A stretch of 64,000 nucleotides of DNA, from the NCBI GenBank assembly GCA_014360905.1, contig JACIWW010000016.1:1-64000 (forward strand). Direction: 5' to 3'. The position numbers and the translations under genes were made by a program. The DNA comes from Chloroflexota bacterium. Lineage in GTDB: Bacteria > Chloroflexota > Anaerolineae > UBA2200. Shown in pieces: positions 50,152 through 57,852 of this stretch (the first letter of the stretch is position 1; each line of letters begins with the position of its first letter). Below the pieces are notes generated by a model. The model was given only the letters and a program-made list of their open reading frames with translations. It ran no database searches and was not told the origin of the DNA.

Positions 50152-50865
50152 ATGTTGCGTACCGGTAAGGAGCACTGGCTGGGATGGTTGATCCATAGCA
50201 AGCAGGGACGGCTGGCTTCGGTCGGTGTCCTCTTGGCTTGCCTCTGCCTTGTGGGATGCAGAGGTACGCAGCCGGTAGCTACGCCCACTATTGAGAGAGT
50301 GCCCACAGAAATGCTCGCGCCAGCGCCCACGTTCACGCCCACGCTCTTTTCTTCCGAAGGCTGCATTTGGGACTGGGGCACGCGTCCCTTGCCGGAGCTC
50401 TCCGCCCAGGTGCAAGCGGCATTGGCATCTGCTGGGATAACCGATGCGACCGTCTCCGCTGTAGCATACGGCGAGGATTGCATTGACCCGCAAACGGGCA
50501 ATGTGAAGGGCTTTGCCCTGTTGGAGACGGATTTCTACTTCACCCTCCCCGTCTCCAGCCTTGCTGTTGAGCCGTTGGGCAACCTGGCGGAACAATTGTT
50601 GACGGTGCTGGACAGCTTGCCAGTAGGCAGCATCCCGGGGACACAGCCCGGCTACGTGGGGATGGATTTCGTGGCGGGGGAGGAGTGCTATCACCTGTGG
50701 TTCGAGGTCACGCTGTGGTGGGAAGCGCGGCAGGCGGGTTTGCATGGCGCGGCATTGCTGCAGGCGCTGAGCCGGCCCTTCGCCCAGACGCCCGTGCCTA
50801 CGGCAACGCCAGTGCCGACCGTTACGGCTGCTCCTCGCGCCACGCTTACGCCTGAGCTGTCGTAG
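50152..50865 (+). CDS. Lipoprotein of unknown function
   Basis: A 237-residue lipoprotein with a lipobox LVGC (Cys36), a short Thr/Pro linker, a soluble domain (about residues 68-205, with FSSEGCIWDWGTRPLPELSAQVQAALASAG and DFVAGEECYHLWFEVTLWWEARQAG) and a C-terminal Pro/Thr-rich tail. Four cysteines in the domain suggest disulphides. No family is recognised. AGGAGG ends only 2 bp before the ATG at 50152, so the following TTG at 50155 may be the real start. The tail plus lipid anchor layout resembles the GH13 and esterase lipoproteins in this window. Confidence 0.72.
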   Translation: MLRTGKEHWLGWLIHSKQGRLASVGVLLACLCLVGCRGTQPVATPTIERVPTEMLAPAPTFTPTLFSSEGCIWDWGTRPLPELSAQVQAALASAGITDATVSAVAYGEDCIDPQTGNVKGFALLETDFYFTLPVSSLAVEPLGNLAEQLLTVLDSLPVGSIPGTQPGYVGMDFVAGEECYHLWFEVTLWWEARQAGLHGAALLQALSRPFAQTPVPTATPVPTVTAAPRATLTPELS

Positions 50866-50929
50866 GCGCCCGTGATAGGATGCATACGGCGTGGCAGGCA
50901 GTCCATGTAGATCACATAAATAGATGATG

Positions 50930-51480
50930 GAGATTTCAATCCCTGGCCCTGCTTGGCGTGGGCAACAGCCCGCGCAAAAAGCCCCTCTCCTACAGCGTAG
51001 GAGAGGGGCCGCGTGTAGTGCAGGGAGGCTTTTCTAACCACCTTTCCTGTTGGGTTCGTAGTGCGCGCTTCGCGCTAGCGTGGCCGGGGAATGAATTCCC
51101 CGGCTGACTGCGAGAAGCCTCTTCAGGGGCTTGTCGCTTTTAGCCAAGGATTTCAATCCCTGGCCTCTGCTTGGCGTGGGCAACAGCCCATGCAAAAAGC
51201 CCCTCTCCTACAGCGTAGGAGAGGGGCCGGGGTGAGGCAATCCGAGCGCTGAAGCGCTCACTACAAACCCGCCTAAAGACGGCGGACTGTTGTCCGCCTG
51301 GAGCAAACTTTGCCGCCTGCGGTGGATCGTAGTGGCGGTGTGGAGGCTACGAATACGGCGGCGTGGGAGCCGCCTCTGCAAAGCGCAGCAGGCTGGGCTC
51401 CCATGCCCAGCCTGCATAGCCAGGGATTTCAATCCCTGGCCCGAGTGAGCGCTTTAAGCGCTTATGACAAATGCACACCC
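50930..51480. repeat. Mosaic hairpin-repeat island, mostly in reverse orientation
   Basis: The gap 50866-51523 holds no gene. Two long modules each carry a GTGGGC-AACA-GCCC hairpin followed by CCCTCTCCTAC-AGC-GTAGGAGAGGG (about 50957-51007 and 51176-51227). Between them are the 47-bp unique stretch shared with 38287-38333, a GTAG-footed hairpin, CCGGGGAA-TGAA-TTCCCCGG (about 51084-51103) and CAAGGATTTCAATCCCTGG. Then come GAGCGC-TGAA-GCGCTC plus CTAC (about 51243-51265), GGCGGAC-TGTT-GTCCGCC, and repeats ending in CTCCAAGGGAGAAGG before the GH36 stop. Confidence 0.85.
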
Positions 51481-51523
51481 CGATCCCTCCAAGGGAGAAG
51501 GCTCCAGGGAGTGAGGCATCCTT

Positions 51524-53773
51524 CTATCTCGCCGTCGCCTCTATCCGTAGCAAGCGATGTGCGTGCGGCTCCAAGACCAGCGTGATTTCCCCTCTGTAGT
51601 CCCCTAGCTTCTCGCCACTCCATAGGTCGCTTACCGAGTATGTGGCATGCGGGTCAAGGCCGATGTCGCCCAAGCGCAGTGTGATCTCACCGCGGCGCTC
51701 ACGCCAGTTGAACAGCCCCACAAAGTGCGTGCCTTCTTCAGAGGTGTGCCAGATGCGCGGCAGGTCGCGGAAGGTCAAGCGCTGGCTGTCCTGAAAGACG
51801 TTCATCGCACCAATGCCCGCCCACCGATCCGGCCTGGCGAACAAGTCCACTGGCCTGGCCGCTACGGGCAACTTGCTCAAGGCCAAGACGCTTTCTTGGG
51901 TCAGCAAAAGCACCTTCTCCTCTGGCAGCGCCGTCAGGTCGCCCGCTAGCCACAGGCTCCCGCCCAGGGCATACACGGCAACAAACGTCTTGGCTTCCTC
52001 GTACGTCCAGGGATGCAGGCGCAGGCCCTCGCCAGGAGCGATGTTGAACAAGTTGCCCTGCGCAAAATAGCCCGCCAGGTTGTTGCGGATGTACCACAGC
52101 GCATACTGCCAGTTCAGCCCAGAGACGTCACTCGTGGTGGTGCCAGCGCTGAGGCGGAACTCGGTGTCCATGCCCACGCGGCTCTCATCGAGGATGCCGA
52201 CCGCAGCCAGGAAGGGTCCGATGGCTTGCTGGATGTAGGCTTCGCTGCCTGCCCCACTGCGGATGGCACGCAAGCCGGCGCGCAACGCCTCCATGCCAGT
52301 CATCTGTTCGTCGTAGCGCTTCCCCTCCACGGCGCCCGCATGGAGGAAATCCAGCTTCAAGTAGTCATAGCCCCACTCCTGGACTGCCCTGGCAAACAAC
52401 TCCCTTAGCCACGCCTGCACTCCTGGATGCGACCCATCCAAAACATAGCGCTCAGGAGCGCTCATGTCCTGCTTGTACACGTAGAGGGAGCCGTCTTCAC
52501 ACCTCACGAACCAGTCGGGATGCTCCTGGAGCAAAGCAGATTCCTTATCCACCAAAAACGGCGCAAACCACAACCCCACCTTCAGCCCCAACTGGTGGAT
52601 TTGGCGTGCTATCTCTGCCATGCCCGCGGGGAACTTTTCATTGGCAGCCCAGTCCCCGCGGCAGGTGAACCAGCCGCTGTCAATGAGGATATAAGGGTAG
52701 CGACGCTCTAACTTGTCCGCCACGAATTGGGCGTTGCGCAACACGTCCGAGGCCGTGATCTTGCGGTAATAGTAGGGCCAAGAACACCAGCCGGCGACCT
52801 TCTCTCGCAACCGTACTGCGTTGACCTGCCTTACGGCCCAGGCATATTCCTCAAGGCCCTGCAAGGGGTCAGCGTAGCCGCCGAGGAAAATCTTCTCCGA
52901 GCGGAATACCTCCCCAGGCGGCAACACGGCACTGCCCAGGTTGCCCACCTGCCAGCCCCTGAAGCGATTGCGCCGGAAATCTGGCTGGATCTGGATAGAT
53001 GTCTTCCACTTCTCCGCGCTCAAGGCGCCAGCCACGAATGCCAGGTTCTGCTTGCTGTTCCAAAGGGCGTGCACCCACCAGCCGGAGTAGTTGCCCAACT
53101 CTAGGTTGCCTGTGCCGTCCGCCAAGGCGAGCGGCACACGCCAGTTGGGCACGGGCAGTATGGGCACCACGCCGCGATAGCCCACATTGGTATAGCTGTT
53201 GATGAACACCGCCGTTGACCGTGGGCTGATGCCGCGCAGGAATGCTCCGCCAGTTCCGACCGCCAGAGGCGTTAGGGACTGTACGGCGCGGTCGCTCTCA
53301 CCCGCATTGTGGAGCGCCACCTCAAGCACCGCATAGTGCGCATCCTCGTAGAGCGTCACGGCAAGGGACAACTTCAAGCCATCCCACCCCTGGCTCTCCA
53401 GCATGGCGCGAGTCCCACTGCCCAGTGGATCGCTTACCTCAGCCGTGCTCCAGGTTGCCCACGAAAAGTCGGTGCTCCGATACGTTGTCCCAGCAACGGA
53501 TACCGCGGCATGCCCTCCCTCTATCAGAGGAACGCCATCGGCTTCGTAAGAAAGCGTGCCGCGCTGGGTATCCATCTTGACCAGAACGTGCGCATTGGAA
53601 AGCGTCAGGATGCCCAACTCCTGGTCAAACACAACCGAGACCCCCATGGCACCCCGTACCTCTGCTGCGGTAGCCGGAGATGCGCTTTGCCATGGACGGG
53701 CAGAGCAGCACATGGGCACGAACACCAGATGGATGGCAAGCACGCCTGTCACCCAACGCAGGAGCCTCCTCAC
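51524..53773 (-). CDS. Secreted GH36-type alpha-galactosidase-like glycosidase
   Basis: A 749-residue protein with a signal peptide (about residues 1-25), an N-terminal beta-supersandwich domain and a clan-D (beta/alpha)8 domain. Diagnostic phrases are GWCSWPYYYRKITASDVLRN, YPYILIDSGWFTCRGDWAANEKFPAGM, LKVGLWFAPFLVDKESAL and DYLKLDFLHAG with nucleophile Asp475. Acid/base is probably an Asp in RVGMDTEFR. The family (GH36 or GH27/31-related) cannot be fixed further by eye. The start is set at GTG 53773, which overlaps the NACHT gene stop (GTGA) and has GGGGAGG 7 bp upstream. It is therefore coupled to the NACHT-like gene. Confidence 0.85.
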   Translation of the reverse strand: MRRLLRWVTGVLAIHLVFVPMCCSARPWQSASPATAAEVRGAMGVSVVFDQELGILTLSNAHVLVKMDTQRGTLSYEADGVPLIEGGHAAVSVAGTTYRSTDFSWATWSTAEVSDPLGSGTRAMLESQGWDGLKLSLAVTLYEDAHYAVLEVALHNAGESDRAVQSLTPLAVGTGGAFLRGISPRSTAVFINSYTNVGYRGVVPILPVPNWRVPLALADGTGNLELGNYSGWWVHALWNSKQNLAFVAGALSAEKWKTSIQIQPDFRRNRFRGWQVGNLGSAVLPPGEVFRSEKIFLGGYADPLQGLEEYAWAVRQVNAVRLREKVAGWCSWPYYYRKITASDVLRNAQFVADKLERRYPYILIDSGWFTCRGDWAANEKFPAGMAEIARQIHQLGLKVGLWFAPFLVDKESALLQEHPDWFVRCEDGSLYVYKQDMSAPERYVLDGSHPGVQAWLRELFARAVQEWGYDYLKLDFLHAGAVEGKRYDEQMTGMEALRAGLRAIRSGAGSEAYIQQAIGPFLAAVGILDESRVGMDTEFRLSAGTTTSDVSGLNWQYALWYIRNNLAGYFAQGNLFNIAPGEGLRLHPWTYEEAKTFVAVYALGGSLWLAGDLTALPEEKVLLLTQESVLALSKLPVAARPVDLFARPDRWAGIGAMNVFQDSQRLTFRDLPRIWHTSEEGTHFVGLFNWRERRGEITLRLGDIGLDPHATYSVSDLWSGEKLGDYRGEITLVLEPHAHRLLRIEATAR

Positions 53774-55974
53774 GGCCACCACCTCCCCACATCCTGGATG
53801 GCGCGAAATGCCTCCGCCACCGCTCCCGTCCCGCCCAAGGCAAAGATCACGGGCTGCAGCGCACGCAGGTCTGCCAGCAAATTACTGCGCGTGCGGCGCG
53901 CCAGGAGGGGCAGCGTCTCCGCCCAGAGGGGATAGAGATGGGGTTGAGGGAGTGCCGCCAGGTGCGGCGCCAAGGCCGCCAAAGCCTCGGCACGGGAATA
54001 TTCATCCCAGATACCCCGCGCCGCCTGCAGCGCCTCAGCCAGGAGCGCCGGCTCCAGGTGCGGCGCCAAGGCCGCCAAAGCCTCGGCACGGGAATATTCA
54101 TCCCAGATACCCCGCGCCGCCTGCAGCGCCTCAGCCAGGAGCGCCGGCTCCAGGTGCGGCGCCAAGGCCGCCAAAGCCCCGGCACGGGCACCTTCATCCC
54201 AGATGCCCCGCGCCGCCTGCAGCGCCTCAGCCAAGGCTTGCGCGCGCAAGTCCGGCTCCAGGTGCGGCGCCAAGGCCGCCAAAGCCTCGGCACGGGCACC
54301 TTCAGCCGGTATCTGCCGCGCATAGGTTAGTGCCTGCCGCGCCTGCCACACGCCGCCGCGCACCAACTCCACCAGCAGCTCCGGCGGCAGGTTGCCGGCC
54401 AGGGAGTGTATGCTGGCTTCTACCAGCGCACAGCGCACTTCTCCTCCCAGATAGGGTGCCAGCTCGTCTCGTGCGGCCTTCTCCCCATCGGCAAGGGTGC
54501 AGACCCGCCAGGCCCGCTCCACGTCGTGGATAAAGAGGCTGTAGTCTCCCTCTAGCGCCTCCCCAGCCGCCGCCCACACCCCGTCCACCAACTGCAGCCA
54601 TTCCTCTGGCGTCGCCCCCGCCCGCGCCAGGTGATTGCCCAGAGCACGCACCAGGTAAGGCGACACAGCGCGTGGAGCGCATTCCCCCTTTTTCAGCGCT
54701 TCCAAAATCGTCCGTCCCCATGCCAGGAAACGCTCCTCCAGCGCTTTCCGTTCCTTGGGGCTCAGCTTCTCCCAGAAGTACTGCCCCAGGCGGGGATGGC
54801 TGAAAGCATACCCCTGGGCACGCCCATCGCCAACCACCAGCCGCTTCAGCGGGCGCAGCGCTTCCTCCAGCGCCCAGGTGTCCATTGCTGTGCTCAGGCT
54901 TAGCACGTCATCCTGTCCAAGGGGAGCTAAGGCCGCAGCGAGCAGGTTGAGCACCTCCCGCACGGTCTGCTCCCGGAGCGGGGCCTCGTCTCCCCATTGC
55001 TTGCGCTGATCCTCCCACCAGCGGTCAAAGTACCCCTCCAGGCCGGGCTTTAGTTCCTGGAGGTCTTCTGGCTGCAGGCGGGCTGCTTCTTCTCCGCGCT
55101 GCCAGAGGTCGTCCACATACAGGCGCACCAGCAAGGGGTCGCCTTCGCTCAGGCGATGCAGTTCGGCCACGATGTCCACCCGGCGGCCCAGGCAGTCCAG
55201 GGGAAAACCCATCTTCAGCAGCACGTCCGCCACGCCTTCTCTGGTCAGCGGGTCCAGGTCCAAGGTGCAGGCCAGGTCAGGGCGCTCCCATTCCAAGCGG
55301 CGCAGCCAGCCCTCCGCCCCCCGATCGCCGGCCAGGTAGCGTGCCGAGACTACCACATGCAATCCCCTTGGCGGCTGGAAGGGGAAAAGGTCTGGTCCGG
55401 CCTGCCAGTCGGTGGCTTCGTCCAGGCCGTCTAGCACCACGAGCAGACGGCCATGAGGCGAGGGTTGGCTGAGAAAGCTGCTCACCATGCTGCGCCAAAC
55501 GTCGGGCGCGTAGCTCAGGTCGGCAGGGACCTTTTCGCCATAGAGATGAGCGAGACGGGCAGACAGGGCAGCGAAGAAAACGACTTGAGAGGCAGTGTTG
55601 ACGCGCAGGCTGACCGGCACAAAGACCAGCAGCAAGTCAGGTTCGCGCTCTCGCAAGCGCTGCAGCCAGCGCACCAGCAAAGCGGATTTGCCACGGCCTG
55701 CCGGAGCAGCGAGAAGGAGATAAGGGGGGCCATCGGCGGCTAGCCAGTCATCCAATTTCTGCAGGTCGCCTTCCCGCCCGCCAAAGGGGACGGGACTTTC
55801 AGGCGTGCCGGTGTACTGCAGAATAAAGTTGCCAATGCGCGTGCTGTAGTCGGTCGGCAGGTAGTTAATGCCCAGCGTCAGGTGCTGGATGACGGCCTGG
55901 ATGACGTTCTTTATGGTTCCGCTGCCGCTGGCCTCGATTTTCATCTCGACCGGCTTGTCGTCACCCATGTGCAT
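53770..55974 (-). CDS. NACHT-like STAND ATPase with C-terminal HEAT-like repeats
   Basis: A 734-residue signalling NTPase. Residues 1-60 form a small N-terminal region. The P-loop is APAGRGKSALL (about 90-100), followed by Walker B LLVVLDGLDEA (177-187) with the acidic pair typical of NACHT/AAA-like STANDs. A winged-helix-like region and an alpha-solenoid follow. The C-terminus has four 32-36-residue repeats (pattern AEALAALAPHLEPALL and AEALQAARGIWDE) encoded by near-identical 96-bp DNA units. Such proteins sense a ligand with the repeats and trigger an effector; phage defence is a common role, unproved here. An ATG at 55968 has better Shine-Dalgarno spacing than 55974. Confidence 0.82.
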   Translation of the reverse strand: MHMGDDKPVEMKIEASGSGTIKNVIQAVIQHLTLGINYLPTDYSTRIGNFILQYTGTPESPVPFGGREGDLQKLDDWLAADGPPYLLLAAPAGRGKSALLVRWLQRLREREPDLLLVFVPVSLRVNTASQVVFFAALSARLAHLYGEKVPADLSYAPDVWRSMVSSFLSQPSPHGRLLVVLDGLDEATDWQAGPDLFPFQPPRGLHVVVSARYLAGDRGAEGWLRRLEWERPDLACTLDLDPLTREGVADVLLKMGFPLDCLGRRVDIVAELHRLSEGDPLLVRLYVDDLWQRGEEAARLQPEDLQELKPGLEGYFDRWWEDQRKQWGDEAPLREQTVREVLNLLAAALAPLGQDDVLSLSTAMDTWALEEALRPLKRLVVGDGRAQGYAFSHPRLGQYFWEKLSPKERKALEERFLAWGRTILEALKKGECAPRAVSPYLVRALGNHLARAGATPEEWLQLVDGVWAAAGEALEGDYSLFIHDVERAWRVCTLADGEKAARDELAPYLGGEVRCALVEASIHSLAGNLPPELLVELVRGGVWQARQALTYARQIPAEGARAEALAALAPHLEPDLRAQALAEALQAARGIWDEGARAGALAALAPHLEPALLAEALQAARGIWDEYSRAEALAALAPHLEPALLAEALQAARGIWDEYSRAEALAALAPHLAALPQPHLYPLWAETLPLLARRTRSNLLADLRALQPVIFALGGTGAVAEAFRAIQDVGRWWP
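53958..54354 (-). repeat. Near-identical 96-bp repeats inside the NACHT-like gene
   Basis: Copies start at about 53958, 54054, 54150 and 54258; the last spacing is 108 bp, an extra four codons (LRAQ). Units 2 and 3 are nearly base-for-base the same over 90 bp. The DNA-level identity shows recent expansion or gene conversion in the sensor part. Confidence 0.85.
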
Positions 55975-56451
55975 TCACTCCCGAATTTGACGCACGCCCT
56001 TGATGCGGGTGCCTTTGCCCTCACCCTTGACCTCTTGTTCTGTGGGGCCGCCTTTCGCGCGTTGTTCCACATCCTTGATGATTGCGCGACGCTGTGCCAG
56101 CACACGTTGTATCACTGCGCTAGCCATGACGCGCGCCACTTCAGCAGTCAGCGCCTCATCTTCGCTCAAGATCTGGCGCACTTGCAGCCGCAAGGCCGCC
56201 TGGGCATCCGCATCTTGCGGCGCAGCAGCAACCTCCTCCACTGCTTCCTGGGCGGCAGGTCGCGCTTCTGCCTTGGGGCGCAGTCTTTCCCACAGGGATT
56301 TGGCTGCGGCAACGCTCTCCTCGCTGAACTGCTCACCCAGTTTCTTCGCTGCCTCCTGCCCCGCCAGTTTGGCTCCCTTGACCAGATAGGGGAGAAAGGG
56401 AGCCAGGAATGCCACGACATCCTTTGCCAATGCGCCGACGTCCATGTCCAT
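55975..56451 (-). CDS. Small helical partner of the NACHT-like ATPase
   Basis: A 158-residue, mostly helical protein. The N-terminal part (VGALAKDVVAFLAPFLPYLVKGAKLAGQEAAKKLGEQ) is amphipathic to hydrophobic, and the middle is a charged, Ala-rich helix (SEDEALTAEVARVMASAVIQRVLAQRR). Its stop is immediately followed by the ATG of the NACHT-like gene, so the two are surely co-expressed. I recall similar small proteins next to STAND/NACHT genes in other Chloroflexota and Cyanobacteria but cannot name a family. It might be an adaptor or effector that embeds in membranes; this is inference. Start is ATG 56451 or the ATG two codons later. Confidence 0.72.
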   Translation of the reverse strand: MDMDVGALAKDVVAFLAPFLPYLVKGAKLAGQEAAKKLGEQFSEESVAAAKSLWERLRPKAEARPAAQEAVEEVAAAPQDADAQAALRLQVRQILSEDEALTAEVARVMASAVIQRVLAQRRAIIKDVEQRAKGGPTEQEVKGEGKGTRIKGVRQIRE

Positions 56452-56759
56452 CCTCCTTATCCGTTTTCACCGCCGAGCACGCCGAGAGCGCAGAGGAAAT
56501 TGCTTGCCAAAGACACAAAATTTTGCTCGCTAGTCATTGGAATTTCAATGCCCTTTGTGCCCCCTTAATAGAGATTTTAGCACAGAGGGCGCGAAACACA
56601 AAAAGCAAACACCAAAGGCGCGAAAAGAGGCTGGCATTGCTGAAACGTGGCTTCAGCGGTCCAGAAGTGAGCAGGATTCAACTCCAGGGCAGATTTCACC
56701 CGAAAGCTTGCCAGGGACTGAACCTTCAGCAGTTGGCAGGTACGGAAAAAGGGAGTACA
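56452..56759. other. Divergent intergenic region with degenerate repeats
   Basis: This 308-bp gap separates the NACHT operon from the DUF1232 gene. It holds a degenerate ACCGCCGAGCACGCCGAGAGC-type repeat (about 56471-56500), further pieces of the CACAAAG family, and a possible minus-strand promoter with TAAAAT at 56580-56575 and a weak -35 (TTGTGT at 16 bp). Nothing else is recognised. Confidence 0.5.
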
Positions 56760-57221
56760 ATGGACAGCAAAGGTGGTGAAGTAGGGATGCCGCATCGGGA
56801 GAACACTTCCTCCGAGGGAGGGATAAACTGGCTGTTGGAATTGCTGCGCAATTTGCGCTTGGCTTGGCGCCTGCTTTGGGACCCCTTGGTCCCGACCTGG
56901 CTCAAGCTGATCCCAGTTGGAGCAATCCTGTACGTCCTCTTCGTGGGCGACCTCGTGCCTGACATCATCCCGGGCCTGGGTCAACTGGACGATCTAGGCG
57001 TCCTGGCGCTGAGCATCAAGCTATTGTTGAGCCTTTGTCCACAGGAGATCCTGGAACGCCATCAGCGACAGATGTCTTCTGTGGAGGGGTCATACCGCGT
57101 GGTGGATGAGGAGCCGCCGCAGGAAACGCCGCCGGCTGGCTACCTGAGCGCCGACTCAAGCACCTCTGCCTCCCCTCGGCAGGCACAGCACAGTGGGCAA
57201 GAGCCCGATCAGGCTCCCTAA
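56760..57221 (+). CDS. YkvA/DUF1232 family membrane protein
   Basis: A 153-residue protein whose core (about residues 38-92) reads WDPLVPTWLKLIPVGAILYV, then FVGDLVPDIIPGLGQLDDLGV. This is the DUF1232 signature, with a Pro-Asp-x-I-Pro loop between two short helices. The C-terminal 60 residues are disordered and rich in Pro, Ser and Gln. The function is unknown. ATG 56760 is the best start because GGGAG lies just upstream. A strong hairpin follows the stop. Confidence 0.85.
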   Translation: MDSKGGEVGMPHRENTSSEGGINWLLELLRNLRLAWRLLWDPLVPTWLKLIPVGAILYVLFVGDLVPDIIPGLGQLDDLGVLALSIKLLLSLCPQEILERHQRQMSSVEGSYRVVDEEPPQETPPAGYLSADSSTSASPRQAQHSGQEPDQAP

Positions 57222-57229
57222 AGGGATGG

Positions 57230-57264
57230 CAACGGCAGCGGCTTGCGAGGCACCGCTGCCGTTG
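57230..57264 (+). terminator. Hairpin terminator after the DUF1232 gene
   Basis: CAACGGCAGCGG and CCGCTGCCGTTG form a perfect 12-bp stem with an 11-nt loop, 8 bp after the stop. Only a weak T-rich stretch (TCTCATCTCC) follows, so termination efficiency is uncertain. Confidence 0.7.
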
Positions 57265-57289
57265 TCTCATCTCCCTGCTCGGCTTAGAC

Positions 57290-57780
57290 CACAGTCCGCT
57301 GTCATCTCTGGCGTGGGTTCGTAGTGAGCGCTTCAGCGCTCATACGCGCCAGGGATTGAAATCCTTGCCTAAAAGGGAAAAGCCCCTAAAAGGGCTTTTC
57401 ACATTCAGCTGGGGAATCCATTCCCCGGCCATGCTCCAGGCGGACAACAGTCCGCTGTCATCTCTGGCGTGGGTTCGTAGTGAGCGCTTCAGCGCTCATA
57501 CGCGCCAGGGATTGAAATCCTTGCCTAAAAGGGAAAAGCCCCTAAAAAGGGCTTTTCACATTCAGCTGGGGAATCCATTCCCCGGCCACGCTCCAGGCGC
57601 ACTGAAGTGCGCACTACGAACCTGGCGCACTGAAGTGCGCACTACGAACCTGTACTGAAGGGGCTTCTCATCTTCAGCCGGGGAATTTATTCCCCGGCCA
57701 TGCTCCGGGCGGACAACAGTCCGCCGCCATTGCTGGCGTGCGCTGTTGCCCACGCCGAGCAGGAAGGGGATATAGACCCG
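57290..57780. repeat. Mosaic island with a 156-bp direct duplication
   Basis: The gap 57222-57852 holds this island, then the GH1 promoter. The block GTCATCTCTGGCGTGGG, GTAG-footed TGAGCGC-TTCA-GCGCTCA, CCAGGGAT-TGAA-ATCCTTG, AGCCCCTAAAAGGGCT and GGGGAA-TCCA-TTCCCC occurs twice with a 156-bp period (from about 57291 and 57447). Two direct copies of GCGCACTGAAGTGCGC plus CTACGAACCTG follow (about 57598-57650), then CCGGGGAA-TTTA-TTCCCCGG, GGCGGAC-AACA-GTCCGCC and TAGACCCGTCAGGTCTA. Confidence 0.88.
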
Positions 57781-57790
57781 TCAGGTCTAG

Positions 57791-57819
57791 TTGACAGCAA
57801 ACCTGGAAGGCGCCATAAT
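57791..57819 (+). promoter_or_regulatory. Promoter of the GH1 gene
   Basis: A perfect TTGACA (57791-57796) and CATAAT (57814-57819) are 17 bp apart, directly after the last repeat module. The leader is about 27 nt and includes AAAGGAGGT before ATG 57853. Confidence 0.7.
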
Positions 57820-57852
57820 ATGGCCAACCTCAAATCAAAGGAGGTCACAACT

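Noticed and set aside
53556-54533. A plus-strand frame rich in PAAPQPGAPAPGAAPRPPKP repeats
   Set aside because: It is the complement of the 96-bp repeats in the NACHT-like gene; the periodicity explains the frame.
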